Shown: positions 44,580 to 57,012 of the stretch, one piece after another
Layout of the letters: each line of letters begins with the position of its first letter
How positions within the stretch are numbered: position 1 is the first letter of the stretch
NCBI RefSeq assembly: GCF_958298935.1
Contig: NC_084938.1
Coordinates: forward strand, 20,875,501-20,939,500
Direction: 5' to 3'
DNA: 64,000 bases
DNA from: Phragmites australis
Lineage: Eukaryota; Streptophyta; Magnoliopsida; Poales; Poaceae
Translations under genes and position numbers: made by a program
Notes under the pieces: model-generated
Seen by the model: only the letters and a program-made list of their open reading frames with translations
The model's database searches: none
Told to the model about the DNA's origin: nothing

Positions 44580-45960
44580 CTTAACTGGCTTTGTGATCCG
44601 TAAGCGACATGAAGAGAAGTGGGAAGATTCTGTTGTTTGATGGATGTAGTTTTTCATACTAGAAGGTGCGCATGAAGGCTTATTCTTAAGCCAAGGAAGT
44701 GCAATTTGGGAGGTAGCTGATCCAAACTACAAGATCTCTGCTGCTCGCACGACTCAGGTTCAAATCGAACAGTATAAGGCTGTGCGTGAGTTGCAGGAGC
44801 TTAGGCCTAAGTATGAGTCTGTTTCTTCTGAGGTTGCATCACTTAGGTCTAGACGTGATGATGAGGAGTGTGAGAGTTGTTTGATGGTTATAACAAAACT
44901 TGTCGAGTTTTAGGCTTTACACGCTCAAGTTGGCAATCGCCTTGAGACTGCTGACAAGAAAGGTCTTTAGGGAGAGTCTAGGTCCACTCTCTTAGGTGCT
45001 TGTAAGAATTACCATTTGCTTGCAAAGTATGTTGAACTGAAAGCCAAACACATTAAGGAATTGGAATCTAGATTAGAGAGTGCTGGAAGTTTGAAGGATG
45101 TGTAACCAAATTGTTCCACCTACACCATCTTTTAGGATAAACTCAGCTGGTTTAGAGGGCAAATTGAGAAGCTTTTGGTCGAGAATGAGTGTCTCCTTTC
45201 TCTAGTGGAGAAATGCTCAGAGGGCAAAGACAAAATGAACTTGATCTTAGCCAAGACCAAGATGTGTGCCGATAAGGCGGGTTTGGCTCTTAGGTTGGGT
45301 TTCGAGAGGGTGTCTTACAATGGAGAGAGTAAGGTTGTGTTCACCACACCTACTACCCTAGAAGCTTAGAAGTCCAAAATCAATACCACATCACAAACCA
45401 TCAAGAAACCCATTTCACAACCTACAAAGAAGAAGCCCGCATCACAACCCAAGAGAGCTCCACATCCCAAGATGAGAGAGCATGCGAGAGAGCCCTAAGT
45501 GATCGGCAGTCTAGTTCCCGAGAGACGCTACCACTGCACCTACTGCTAGAGAGAGGGTCACTTGGTTAGGTTTTAATTTTGCTGTAGGAGAGATGAGCGG
45601 CGGGAGTGGGAGTGGAGCACCTGAGACATGTACTGCCCCTCTGTTGGTATACATGAGCCTTTTCCTAGCTTCCACTCACGAGTCTCTAGCATTTTTCAGT
45701 CTCTGCCTGGAGGTGTTGCTCGGCGTGGATCCTACCATGACTCATATGGTTTTGGTTTACGTGTAAAAGGCTTTGAGTTGCAGCGCTTTGGCGGACCACA
45801 CTCTCCTCGACGTGGTACTCGCCTCTAGCGTGCTAGTGCTAGGAGTGATTTGCATGCACCTACTTTTACTACCTCAGGGCGGATGATCCAGTACTGGATT
45901 ACCAAGAAGTTTATGACTAACCCTAGTACTAAGTCATCCACTTACTACTCTTCTCGCATG
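44580..45960 (+). pseudogene. Sirevirus gag with internal deletion
   Basis: After the first 60-odd codons the sequence jumps (near 44786) to the coiled-coil (LRPKYESVSSEVASLRS) and on to 45175-45369 (LLSLVEKCSEGKDKMNLILA). A zinc-knuckle-like segment (YHCTYC, GHLVRF) lies near 45530. Compared with the minus-strand copy at 59210-60874, about 1.1 kb containing the central gag domain and first CCHC knuckle is missing. Stops are frequent. Confidence 0.75.
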
Positions 45961-46284
45961 TAGGTGACAGGCGGAGGCTTGGAGAACAAGTGGCTCGTTG
46001 ACTCTGATTATTCGCTCCATATGACCGGAGATGCATCATGGTTCTCCAGCCTCACCCTGACGAAGCAGCTTGAGTACATAACTTTTGGGGATGATCGAAA
46101 AGGAAGAGTGAAAGCCAAAGGTATGGTAAGGGTGAATGAGAGTTTTACTCTAAAAGATGTGGTTTTGGTGGAGCATCTGGGATACAATCTTCTCTTTGTA
46201 TCTCAGTTGCTAGATGAGGACTTAGAAGTGTGTTTCAAATGCGATACTTCTCAAGTTCTTGATTCGTCTGGCACTTTGATTTGA
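45961..46284 (+). pseudogene. Sirevirus protease
   Basis: WLVDSDYSLHMTGDASWF aligns with the copia protease active-site region, where DSG(C/A)S is usual; the Gly after DS is Asp here. The part FTLKDVVLVEHLGYNLLFVS is characteristic. Ends in TGA at 46282-46284. Confidence 0.8.
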
Positions 46285-46369
46285 AAGATTTCCAGAGTTG
46301 AGAGAATTTTTGGAGCTAATTTTTCTGAGTCTCTTGGTTCTTCTCATTATTTGATTGTTCAACCTTCTT

Positions 46370-47472
46370 CTGAGCTTTGGATGTGGCATAGGAAACTAGG
46401 GCACATGAACTTTGATTTGCTTACTGGTTTGAGCATCGTAGGCTTGATCTAAGGATCGCCCAAAATTAAGTTCGAGAAGAATCTTGTTTGTGCTCCCTGT
46501 TGGCATTGCAAGATAGTTGCTTCCTCCCACCAACCAGTCAATTTGATAATGACTGAACGACTGGAAGAACTTCTCTATATGGACACTGTTGGTCCTTCCC
46601 AGCTTCGTTTGGCGGGTGGGAAGTGGTATGTATTTGTCATTGTTGATAATTTCTCTCACTACTATTGGGTCTACTTTTTTGTAAGCAAGGATGAAGTGTT
46701 CTCACACTTTCGGAGTTTGGCTTTGAGATTGTTCAAAGAACTCCCTAGTGCATTGAAAGCAATTCACAGTGATAATGACACCGAGTTCAAGAACTATCTC
46801 TTTGATGCTTTCTGTCTTGAGCATGGCATTGAGCATCAATTTTTCCCCCACGTGTTCCTCAGTACAATGGCATATAACTTCTAGGAAGTTTTGGGCTGAG
46901 GCCATTAGCATGGTGTGCTGCATCTCCAATCAAGTTTTCTTACGCTCAATCTTCAATTTGACTTCTTATGAGTTGCATTTTAGGAGGAAGCCGAAGATTT
47001 CGCATTTGAGAGTTTTTGGGTGTCGGTGCTTCATCCTAAAGTGTGTCAATCTTGACAAATTTGAGTCACGTTCTTTCAATGACATTTTCTTGAGGTATTC
47101 TCTTTATGGTCATTCTTACAGGACCTTTAATCTTGACACTAACACCATTATGGAGTCATATGATGTGACCGTTGATGAATCAACCCCTTGTACTAGCCCT
47201 ATCTTTGAGTGTGCAGGTGATCAGGAGATGAGCGGAAGCATTTTTGTAGACAATGACCTTCCAGCTTTCGGGGATGAGGAGGATGATCTACTACTTCCTA
47301 CTACTACACTCTCTCCCGAGCAGGTTCCTATCTCCTCAACACCGGCAGAGGGTCCCGCAGCCTCTACTTCCACTTTAGCTGCTTTCGAGCCTAAACTAGT
47401 AGTGTTTGAGGGGAGGTCATCTCACAGCGTGAAACCCTTCAACACATTAAACGACGTCACTCCCCACAGCTG
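46370..47472 (+). pseudogene. Sirevirus integrase
   Basis: The zinc region (WHRKLGHMNF, CAPCWHC), the first catalytic Asp (MDTVGP) and the second (HSDNDTEF, Gly to Asp next to it) are visible. Near 46873 the sequence passes directly from the NG dipeptide region to SRKFWAEAIS, deleting the stretch that should hold the catalytic Glu. The C-terminal half continues in another frame (46769-47473): LRVFGCRCFILK, NTIMESYDVTVDE, then a Pro/Ser/Thr-rich linker. Confidence 0.82.
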
Positions 47473-47559
47473 ATGATCGGCGACCTTGGTGAAAGGGTAA
47501 TACGGTCCAAATCTGTTTCTCATGCTCATTTCACTGATTATGCATTTGGTGCTTCTTTT

Positions 47560-49053
47560 GAGTCCTATGATGTTAGACATGCTTTATTTGATTCGATTTG
47601 GGTCAATGCTATGCATGAGGAGCTTGAAAACTTTGAGAGAAACCAAGTTTGAGTCCTAGTAGGGTCACCCCCAAATGTTCACACCATAGGCACCAAATGA
47701 GTTTTAAAAAACAAACAAGAGGAGGATGTGTGTGTAGTAAGAAACAAGGTTAGACTTCTAGCTCAAGGTTGCACCCAGGTAGATAGGACAGACTTTGGAG
47801 AGACATTTGCTCCAGTAGCTAGGCTAGAAGCTATTAGGATCCTCCTTACTTTTGCTGCATCCTGAGGTTTTAAGTTGTATCAAATAGATATCAAGAGTGC
47901 ATTTCTAAATGGTTTCATAGAGGAAGAGGTCTATGTCAAGCAACTCCCAAGCTTTGAGAATCCCAAATACTCTCATAGAGTATACAAGCTTCAGAAAGCT
48001 TTATATAGGCTTAAGCATGCACTTAGGGCTTGGTATGATAAGCTTAGGTCTTTCTTGCTAGGCATGACTATGTGATAGGGTCAACTGATAAAACCTTGTT
48101 CACTCTCAAGCATGGCAATGATTTCTTACTTGTTCAGATTTACGTGGATGATGTCATTTTTTGTTGCTCGTCTCATGCACTTGTGGTGGCCAAATTTGCA
48201 GAAACTATGAGCAGGGAGTTCGAGATATTGATGATGGGTGAGCTCAACTTCTTCCTTGGGCTGCAAATCAAGCAAGGTACATCCGTTCACCAAACGAAGT
48301 ACACCAAGGATTTGCTGAACAAGTTCGACATGAGCGATGCAAAGTCATTGGCAACACCGATGGCTACCTCGACCGTGCTTGATCTGGATGTAGATGGTGA
48401 AGAGGTGGACCAACGGGAGTACAGGAGCATGATCGGCCCCCTCCTGCACCTTACGGCAACAAGACATGGCATCAATTTTGTCGTCTGCTTATGTGCTCGC
48501 TTCCAAGTTTCACCGAGGATGTCTCACTTCCAAGCGGTGAAACGCATTCTGAGGTATCTCAAGCACACTCTCGAGTATGGCCTTTGGTTTTCTGCATCCT
48601 CTTCGCTTTCTCTTTGTGGCTTGTCAGATGCAGATTTTGCTGGTTGTCGAATTGATAGGAAGAGTACCTTTGGTACCTGTCATTTCTCAAGACTTGCATG
48701 TTTGTCTTCTTGCAAACAGTCTACTACTGAAGCTGAATATGTAGCTGTTGCTCACAGATTTTGTGGATGATTGCTACTTTGAGAGATTTTGGGTTGGATT
48801 TCAAGAGTGTTCCTCTTTTGTATGACAACACTAATGCTATCAGCTTATCCAAGAACCTAGTTTAACATTCAAGAACCAAATAAATAGATGTGAGATTCCA
48901 CTTTCTGAGAGGTCATAATGATAAGAGAGACATTGAGTTGAGCTACATTGATACCCAACACCAGCTAGCCGATATTTTACCAAGGCTCTAGATGCAACTA
49001 GATTTGCCTATTTGAGAGAAGAGCTTGGAGTGTACCATCCCTATGGCATTGTG
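47560..49053 (+). pseudogene. Sirevirus reverse transcriptase and RNase H
   Basis: RT motifs: [67 protein letters not shown], then VQIYVDDVIFCCS with an intact YVDD. RNase H follows: GLSDADFAGCRIDRKSTFG and STTEAEYVAVAH. The tail with LLYDNTNAISLSKN and HQLADILPR ends near 49053. Stops at about 47653, 47698, 47863, 48075 and 48768 and small frameshifts inactivate it. Confidence 0.9.
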
Positions 49054-49909
49054 TGAGGGGGAGTTGCTATTGTAAATACTCTATCTTACTTTTTATCATT
49101 TACATTCCATCTTATCATGTAAGATAATCATAGTAATTTTGACTTGTATGTCTTTAGTATTTTCTTGTGCTAGACTTGAATTTGGACTAAGTTGATTAGT
49201 TGTGCGGAGCAATCTTTTAATTTTAGGCTCCACTTGAATTTGAACTAAGTTGAGTAGTTATGCGGAACAATCTTTTATTCTTAGGCTCTTGTTGATGCTT
49301 TGACATGAAACATCTCAAGCACGCTAGCTTTCTCTAAGATGAAATTTGACAATTTTATGAATCATGTAGGCTATGAAATGCTACTTTCTTGATCACCGTG
49401 TCCGTAATTGTTTAGGCTTAGTAAATGCTTGTGTTACGGCTAGTTTGATTAAAATCTTGCTCTATGACTTTTTGGTTCAAGACAGTGGATTGAGGAATAT
49501 TATACTATATTTTTTGTCTTTGTTAAATGTTTAGCTCATGATAGAACCTTGGAGGAACATGTATTCCTTGTGTCATAAAGGCACTACTTAATTTGATCAT
49601 GTGACCATCTTGATAACTTGTGCAAATTGAATATTCATGAAAAGTCAAGTCTCTTGTGCTATACGGTTGTCTTGAAGCCTCAAGGTGTTTGTTGTACCCA
49701 GTCGCATGACACTTTACTTGGATAAGAGGCAACTTGAGAATAGATTGAAAAAGAGAGGAATTTGCCTAAATGTTAATTCTTTTTAACCACTTGATCAATC
49801 TAAGTCTTGGTTTTTATATGTGAGCATTTGCAAAGCCCTATGTCCTAAACACTTGTTTGTCTAGTTTGAGTTTGAAATTGGCTAGTGCTTAATGCTTGTA
49901 TTGCACGGC
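49054..49909 (+). other. 3' untranslated region of the Sirevirus, first part
   Basis: AT-rich sequence with repeated phrases (gaatttg(g/a)actaagttga near 49180 and 49240; gcggagcaatcttttaattt and its variant at 49205 and 49262). No coding similarity. It continues after the solo LTR at 51363-51921. Confidence 0.55.
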
Positions 49910-51362
49910 TGAAAGCATCTAGGCTCTTAAATTGTGTTTTGGTAATTAATGACAATATATATTTATGGACTAACTTGGTTAATTGAGTTGTAAAACGGTT
50001 AGTCACGAAGATGTTGCGGAGCTAGAAGAGTGCATGAGTGGAAGGCATAAAAAGGCTAGCTTAAGGCAAAGGTATTTTCGTAGGGCATTTTATTTTTACC
50101 AGTCAAAGGTGTCTAGAGAAGAAAATGACCGGATTGATAGGATAAATGCCGTACTATAAAGAGGGGTTGGTGTATGTTTAATTGCGGTGTCTATAGTGTC
50201 AATTTGCTCAAACTTGCATTCATATAGAGATAAAAACTCTTAGCTTGTGAGAACCCGATGAAAAGGCTGCCTGAGTGTCTTTGGATGTTGGCGGTCTGAC
50301 CGGGCCTGCGGGCGGTCTGACCGCTGTATCTCAAGGTGGCGGTCTGATCGGGCCTCAGGCCCTTCTGACCGCTGTATAGCGATGACAGCACTTCCAGCAC
50401 AACGGTCTGACCGGCCGAGTAGCTCAGTCCGACCGAAATGGTCTGCGATCCGACTGCCCTCCTGTGCCCAAAGTCAAAGTAGCCGTTGGAAAGACAGCAG
50501 TCTGATCGGTAGGTTGCCTGCGGTCAGACCACTAGAGTCGCTCGCATGTCAGAGGCACAATAATGGTCGAATTTAATGGGAAGGCTATAAATATGAGGTT
50601 TGCTGGTCCTTGTGAACTCTCTCTTGCACTCTAGCCATTCAATACACATACTTGGAGCTCCTGACTTCCTCCTCTCCCGCTCTTGGTTTAGTGTTGCATC
50701 TTTGAGAGTTTTGAGAGCATCTAGTGCATAATTTCAAGAGTTTGAGCAATTAGGCACTAGTGATTCTTCAAGCAAGCGGTATCGGCTTTTTACTCTTGGA
50801 GGTTGCCGCTCCTAGACGGCTTGGAGGTTGTAGTACCATCGAGCCCTTCAAGGAGATTGTGAAGGAGCCGCGGTGGTGGTTGTGAGAGGCTTGAGCACGC
50901 CTTGCCGGAGCGGCGAAGTGCATCGCTAGGGGAATCGAGGTTTGAGTAGTTCTTGTCAATTCCGGCTTAAGATTAAGTTGCTCGGTGTTAGTCCTTTCTC
51001 TTTGGAGAATTGAATACTTGATAGAGAAGCGGATTGTAGCTTGAACTCACCTCAACGTGTATTAGGGGTGATCGGCAAATCACCGATACCACGGGAAAAA
51101 ATCCTTTGTGTTTCCTTGAGCAATTTTCTTTATTTTTGAGCTATTTATCTTTCATGTAATTTACTTCAAGCAATTTATATTCCTAGACTTTAAATTGTTG
51201 CATGTCACCCTAGGATTGCAAACCTTCGACATAGCTTTTAGTTGTCCCTTTTTATTGCTATAGTGATCATAAGTTTAATTTCGCAAGTTTTTTTGATCGC
51301 GTGACAATTAGTTTTAAAACCGCCTATTCACCCCTCCTCTAGTCGGTATCCTTGATCCTACA
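49910..51362 (+). mobile_element. Solo LTR of another Sirevirus family, 1453 bp
   Basis: Starts TGAAAGCATCTAGGCTCTTA and ends GGTATCCTTGATCCTACA, after cacccctcctctagtcgg, exactly as a Sirevirus LTR should. Flanked by acggc (49905-49909) and atggc (51363-51367), a 5-bp target duplication with one change. It contains many (g)cggtctgaccg words (50285-50535), a different palindromic motif from the host element. A TATA-like tataaatatgagg is near 50586. Confidence 0.85.
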
Positions 51363-51921
51363 ATGGCACAAGTGGATGCTTATGTAGTGGTCACTTTGAA
51401 CATGATTCGACTATATGAACTTCAATGCGCTAACCAATTCTTCGGGTTTAGCTTGTAAAGCTTTATGTCCTTATATCACTGTCTGTTTTTGAGCCTTTAT
51501 GCGATTGTAAGCTCTACTTTCTATTTTCCGTAGTCCTTTGATATTTCTAGTTCTTGCAAAAGTTTTGTGGTATACTTGTGAAAGCTCATTAGGATTGCAT
51601 ATTCATGCATTATATAATGTTTTGTCCTTGATATTTGTATTGCCAAATAGGGAGAAATCATGAAAGAAAGTCTCAAAGGGAGAGAAAATGTAACATATGC
51701 ATTCATCAAGGGGGAGCATGCATAGGGAGAGCATCTTTTGCATTTTTGCGTTTTTATTTGCTTTTTGGCTAGTCTCTTCTTCTCTTCGAGCCTTTGGCAA
51801 TCTTCTTATGCCAAGTAATATATTTTTACTTTTCTCGAGTTTTTGTCACCTGGATGAGCTTCTTGCGCGTTCTTCAAACTATTCTTTGTTCTTTGTGATG
51901 TTTTCAATGCACTCATTAAGA

Positions 51922-52661
51922 GAAAGATTGAGAAACCAAGTTGAGATGCGTCTTGGTTTATCTGGTGTGATGAATGATTGACTCATGTGTTGATTTGGTT
52001 TGTTGTTTTGCTTGGGTTTATGTTTATGGCTAACCACAATTAGAGTGGAGTTCTTGTCTCGGGTGCAGGTAATTTTCACTCATCGGATAGTCCAGTGTGA
52101 GGGTCCTTTAACTTTGCTGGATAGTTCGGTGTTTGGTAGATATGAGCGCCAGAATATTTTTGGCTTTGAGGCAAAAATGAAGTTGAGCACTAGATGGTCT
52201 GGTGCTTGGGTCAAAGAGCGCCGGACTAACTGTTGCAGAAGTAAAGTTTTTGGGCCAGAATTAGAAGAATACGTCGGATGATCCGATGTTTGCAATGGGT
52301 GCACACCGGACTAATATTTCTAGAGAGGTTGCAAACTGAGTTCCAGTGGAGATGTATTCACCAGATGGTCCGGTAATAAGCATGGTTGAACACCGGAGGA
52401 TTCACCGGAGCATATTTGTCAGAGAACAATTTTGGGCTCAAAGACACATGAAATGGTTTTGAGTAGAATATATGATTCATATTCCATTCGTGTAGTTATA
52501 TTACCTTGAAACTTTCTATCTCGTTTTGTCTCTCTGAGTATTTTGCTTTCACTTAAACTTTAAGGTGCGTTAAGTGATTAAAAATAAGAAAAAATTATCT
52601 ATTTCGCAAGAAATTATTAATACATCTATCCACCCCTCTCGTCACTACTTTCGATCTTAAA
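51922..52661 (+). repeat. 3' LTR of the plus-strand Sirevirus, internally deleted
   Basis: It matches 42506 to about 43015 and then 44312-44545 of the 5' LTR. The middle, about 1.3 kb, is missing; the junction lies near 52432. The terminal CA is degraded. Confidence 0.75.
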
Positions 52662-55395
52662 AAAATACAGTAATTCGTGTCCAAGGCTGGCTCTGGACGA
52701 CGACCCAATAGCCGTCTCGGGTGCGAAAAATGCTCAGGTCCCGCAGGGCTCAGGTGCGAGGCAGCTTGCCCGAGGGGGGAAAGTGAGATCATCGGCCAAA
52801 CCTGTCGTTTAATTTGCCGTTGGGGATGTCGATCATGGACAGCTCATTTCAAAAACCTTCAAAACCAGCCACAAAATCCTCCTCCGCGGGTACGGTACGG
52901 TGGGTTCCCGTCGGCACCTTGGCATTTGGCGTTGCTGCAGGAAACATATAAAGACCAGAGGGGGGGGGGGGAGTAGGGATCTGAGTTCTGAATATGGCAT
53001 GCCCGGGGACTGTGTTACCGTCACTCCAGCCGTCCACTCGAAATTTGGCCAGACAGCTCCACGATGCAGTTGACAGGCCGCGCACAGCCGAATCTTTTCA
53101 AATTGCAACAGCTGGCTGGCCGGCGTGTGGCCTGTAGCCTCACCAAACTGTCAAAACTTGCTATATTTGCCACTTGGAAATCAATGAGGCCTCCAAATCA
53201 AATATGCAGATCTTCACAAACTGCTGTGATTATCAGCTATTAGCAGCTGGCCTAACCAGTATGACAAACTATCAAACAGTTGCCTGTCGGTTGATGTTTT
53301 GGTGTGTTATTTTCTCGGTTATCCAGTGTTCTGGTATTCCTTTTTGGATTCATCTGCCCAGCAAACTTTGTCACGTGCACTTAATAGGATATGCTGTAAA
53401 ATGCATACAGAAGCCAGTGTTGTGGAATGATTGATCGAATGGAACCAAGAGTGAAATAATGCGAGCGGTCAGTGTACGTACGTACGTCGAGTGGTACTGG
53501 CGTGTGCAGATGGAGCCAGACGCGTGCCGACGTGGTGTGGATGCGACGACGATGACAGCGGGGAGGGAGCACGTCAACGAGCCTATCGCCGGGCCGAGGC
53601 CCCAGCTGGGCAGCTTTCGCCGTACCCCTGCGCACAGAGCTTTGAAAGCCGCCAGCTAAGAAGCAACTAGCCAAACATCAGGCATCCACCCGGCCTGCCC
53701 TCACGTACGTACGGGTATCACTGGCTAGCTTCACTCTCGCCAGCTAGCTAGCTGCATCACACGTGGAAAATGGCATGAGCCAATAAGATCTGAACCCATG
53801 TGGGTTCTGCTGAATCGGACCGTGGTGGGTGATCGAAGGGAAATTTCATACCATTCCAAAGAGTAAGAGTGATGATTCCAGGAATAATATTTTATCCGTT
53901 GCAATTTATAAAATAGCGTTGTATTTATTGGAATCTCTATCAAATACTATTTTCTTAATTTTCAAGTTTTTTTTTCTTTTTCCTTCTTTTCTTTATTTTT
54001 CACAACCTAAATGGATGGTTCTGCCTCTGCCTGAGCCAGACGTGCTACAACCTTCAACAGGAGCTATTTCATGCATAACACAACTATATATTCATGTTAC
54101 ATAAAACTAAAAAAAGAGAGAAAATGGTATTTGGTAGTTATGCTAATAGATAGGATAGTATTTGATGAATTACAACGATTATGATAGTATTTTCTGAACC
54201 ATCACTTTTTGAGTAGTATTTTATAGAAATTCCCCTGATCGAAGGGTGTGCTAGCTGTTTGTGCTCTTCAAGCTAGGTCGCAGGTCCCATCTGAAACGGA
54301 CGCTTTCCCACTGATTCGTGTAAATGCCCTGTGTTCCGGACACTAATCGAGCTCCGGATTGGCGCGGCGGAGGGACGATCGTCGCCTGCAGGGGGCAGCG
54401 GTGGAGGGACCCGGCCGGGCGGGCGGACGCGTGGGGGTGGGGCTAGCGAGGAGGTGCGCATGTGGCGCGGCAGGTCAGGGCGCATGTGCGCGTCGCCCTC
54501 GCTCCGCGCTCGTGGGCAGCGTTGAAACCCATGCAGGAGCACTCCAGCAGCGCCGACTCAGCGGACCAGTCCCCACCCTGCCCGTGCGCTCCCTGTCTGC
54601 GAGTGGGACGGTGTGAGATGGATGGAGGTCGAGCTCATCTGAGCCCGGCCTACATCGGTGCTCAAATTCTTGCGGAGAGAGAGAGGGAGGGGGACGTGTT
54701 AATGCCTTAATGGTCACCACCAACCGTGTCGAACGGCTGAGCGCGATTGATGGTACGCGTTGCTGTGCAACTTAAATTGGACGTGGTGTCCCATGCATGC
54801 ACGTACCTAGCTAGCGCCACGTACGTACGTAATCGATGATCTTTAGCGCGCGCGCGCGAGAGAGAGAGAGAGTTGAAGTGATCGCCGGGAAGACGTGCGA
54901 TGACAAGTACTGACTGCGTACGCACGCTAAGCTAGCGTACGTGACTGTACGTGTTGAATTGCTGGATCATGCATGCATGCATATGCCGGGGCCGGGGGTC
55001 CGGGGCCAACTAGCGGATCCATGCATGGACCGGACGCCACCGGTTTTGCCCCATTGGAAATCGGAGGCTCCCATATACATCGATCAAGATGGTGAGTTCC
55101 AGCATAGACTCAGAATATCAAAGCGGACGTAAGGGTCAGTTTGGTTGCTTATATCTATTCAATCTAGCTAAAAAGAGATGGTATTTGGTTTCCATAAAAA
55201 AATATATAGTATAAGATAAAAGTGGATAAATAAGTATTATCATAATATTTATTTTACGTAATTTAACTATACACTTATGTACTTAGTTCATCTTATTAAG
55301 CCTTAATATTATTTGAAATACGTCAACATCACTTAACCCGTACTAATCACACACTAATAACATCATTAGCAAGACATCAGTCTGCATCTAATGAT
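52662..55395. other. Intergenic DNA with a GC-rich block and no recognisable gene
   Basis: Includes a poly-G tract (52960-52971), tacgtacgtacg runs (53473-53487, 54822-54832), a GC-rich block (54330-54660) whose open frames in all phases look like composition effects, and gctagctagct/catgcatgcatg words. A few promoter-like features exist but I could not tie them to a coding sequence. Confidence 0.4.
54846..54872. repeat. (GC)n(GA)n compound microsatellite
   Basis: gcgcgcgcgcgcg followed directly by a GA run. Confidence 0.9.
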
Positions 55396-55442
55396 CCTGG
55401 CTCTATAGAAACGTCTAAAATCTACGTTTCTATAGAGCTAGG
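55396..55442. repeat. 19-bp inverted repeat with 9-bp loop
   Basis: cctggctctatagaaacgt, loop ctaaaatct, then the complement of cctagctctatagaaacgt: 18 of 19 arm positions pair. It lies at or near the left border of the Sirevirus-like LTR that runs to 57012. Confidence 0.85.
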
Positions 55443-57012
55443 CTAAGAGACTCCTTTTACATCCCGAGAGTTAGATTTAAGATGCTGTACGAACTTTTTG
55501 CCGATGAACTCAAGTGCTCAAGAATGGATTTTAGCTTACTTGCACTCAATCTTCCGATCTCTCAACCTAACTCACTTTTCTTCTCAAATCTCACACTAAA
55601 ATGGAGTGAGAAAGAGTTCTTTTAGCTCTAAAAAATATTCTCTTTCGTGCCCTTGCAGCAGCCCCAAAGGATGAGGGTGAGGGGCTATTTATAGCCCACC
55701 TCAAAAAAAACTAGCAGTTACGTGCTTTTCTGTACTGACTCGGAGTCTCCGGGTAAGTTAAAGAAGGTAAAATTGAGCACCTAGACTCGAAACCTCACCC
55801 GGAGTATCCGGGTCAACTAAAAGGTCCAAACCGAGACCTCTCCTCGGAACCTCACCCAGAGACTCCGGACAACCCGGAATATCTGAGTCAACCTGGAGTA
55901 TCCGGATTCAGCAGAACTACCTACTGAAAAACGGCGATAACTTTTGACCCCGAAGTCCGATTTTGATGATTTTAGACTCTATGAAAAGCTTATTCAGAGG
56001 GCTATATATCCTAACTGAATTCATGACCTAAAACACATTGGATCAAATTAGGAACACTCCAAAACCCAATTCGAACACTTCCACACTTTCCACACCGGGA
56101 TTTCTAAAAAGGACTCTCACTTAGGTTTGGTTAGAAACTCTTGAGCACTGAGACACGACAATTAGCTCTACATTGCATCCCTCTTAATAATGTAGCATAC
56201 CTTGAGGGTTGCCAACTTTCATATAATCTTCACTCTATCTCTTCTTGATTCTTCATATAATTGATGCGAATCATTCATAAGTTTCCCTGGCCTCACACGA
56301 TCCATTGGCGCAAAGTCTTCACTCGCTCTTCACCACTGTCTTTGTCCTTCGGCGCCAAGCTATTTGCTTGCCCTTTACCACCGGATGGTCCATTGCAGCC
56401 GTGTCTTGCTTGCCCTTCACCGTCTTGCCATAGAAAATCATTTTGTATTCGACATCTTCAAGGAATTAACTTTATCAAATATGGAGTCCATTCTTGTTCT
56501 TTACTCTTGGCATATATGATTTCAATTCAAATTATGCTTTCTTATGGATCCTAACCCCATCTCACTTTTAAGCACAAAACACATGGGTTAGTCCATAAAA
56601 TCTAATTGATAACTTTTGTACCTTAAGTTATTTGATCTCTACACGTAACTTATTAGCCTTCATGCATATTATCAATCTTCATATAGAACCTAACCTCACT
56701 CATTTTCAAGCACATAGCACACGGGTTAGTACATAAAACTCTATTAACAATATCATACCTTTAATTACTTGATCTCCACAAATAACTTAATCTTCAAGTT
56801 TATTATCAATCTTATTGAGTTTTTTCTTCTCTTTATGAGCATCACCTAGAGCTCATTCATCTTGATGCATTTTCAATCTCCCCATGCACCTAGAGCTCAT
56901 GCATATCTCTCAATGCATTGCCCATGGAACAACCTAATAACAAACTGAACATCATTGTTAGTTCATAGGTATTGTCATTAATTACCAAAATCACACATAA
57001 GGGCTAGATGCA
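55443..57012 (-). repeat. LTR of a Sirevirus-like copia family
   Basis: On the minus strand it begins TGCATCTAGCCCTTATGTGTG and has a TATA box (plus-strand 55686-55693). The region 55738-55920 has repeated accc(g/a)gag(t/a)ctccgggt phrases. Its far (left) border is uncertain. It differs from the 60889-62324 LTR by eye, so it probably belongs to a different element. Confidence 0.65.

Larger units (their letters stand above)
42506..52661 (+). mobile_element. Sirevirus-type Ty1/copia element, degenerate, with a nested solo LTR
   Basis: Order: 5' LTR (42506-44545), initiator-Met primer site, shortened gag, protease, integrase, RT and RNase H, a long 3' untranslated segment hosting a solo LTR (49910-51362), and a 3' LTR (51922-52661) lacking about 1.3 kb. 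RT with YVDD and a gag with a second zinc knuckle fit the Sirevirus clade. LTRs contain repeated near-palindromic ccggatggt(t/c)cggtg motifs of the kind reported for Sireviruses. Confidence 0.85.

Noticed and set aside
50275..50540. Regularly repeated gcggtctgaccg words, array-like
   Set aside because: Spacing is irregular and they lie inside a Sirevirus solo LTR; they are LTR palindromes, not a CRISPR-type array.
54273..54723. Overlapping open frames of 64-89 codons in a GC-rich block
   Set aside because: All frames are open because of base composition; no conserved motif, start context or splice structure.
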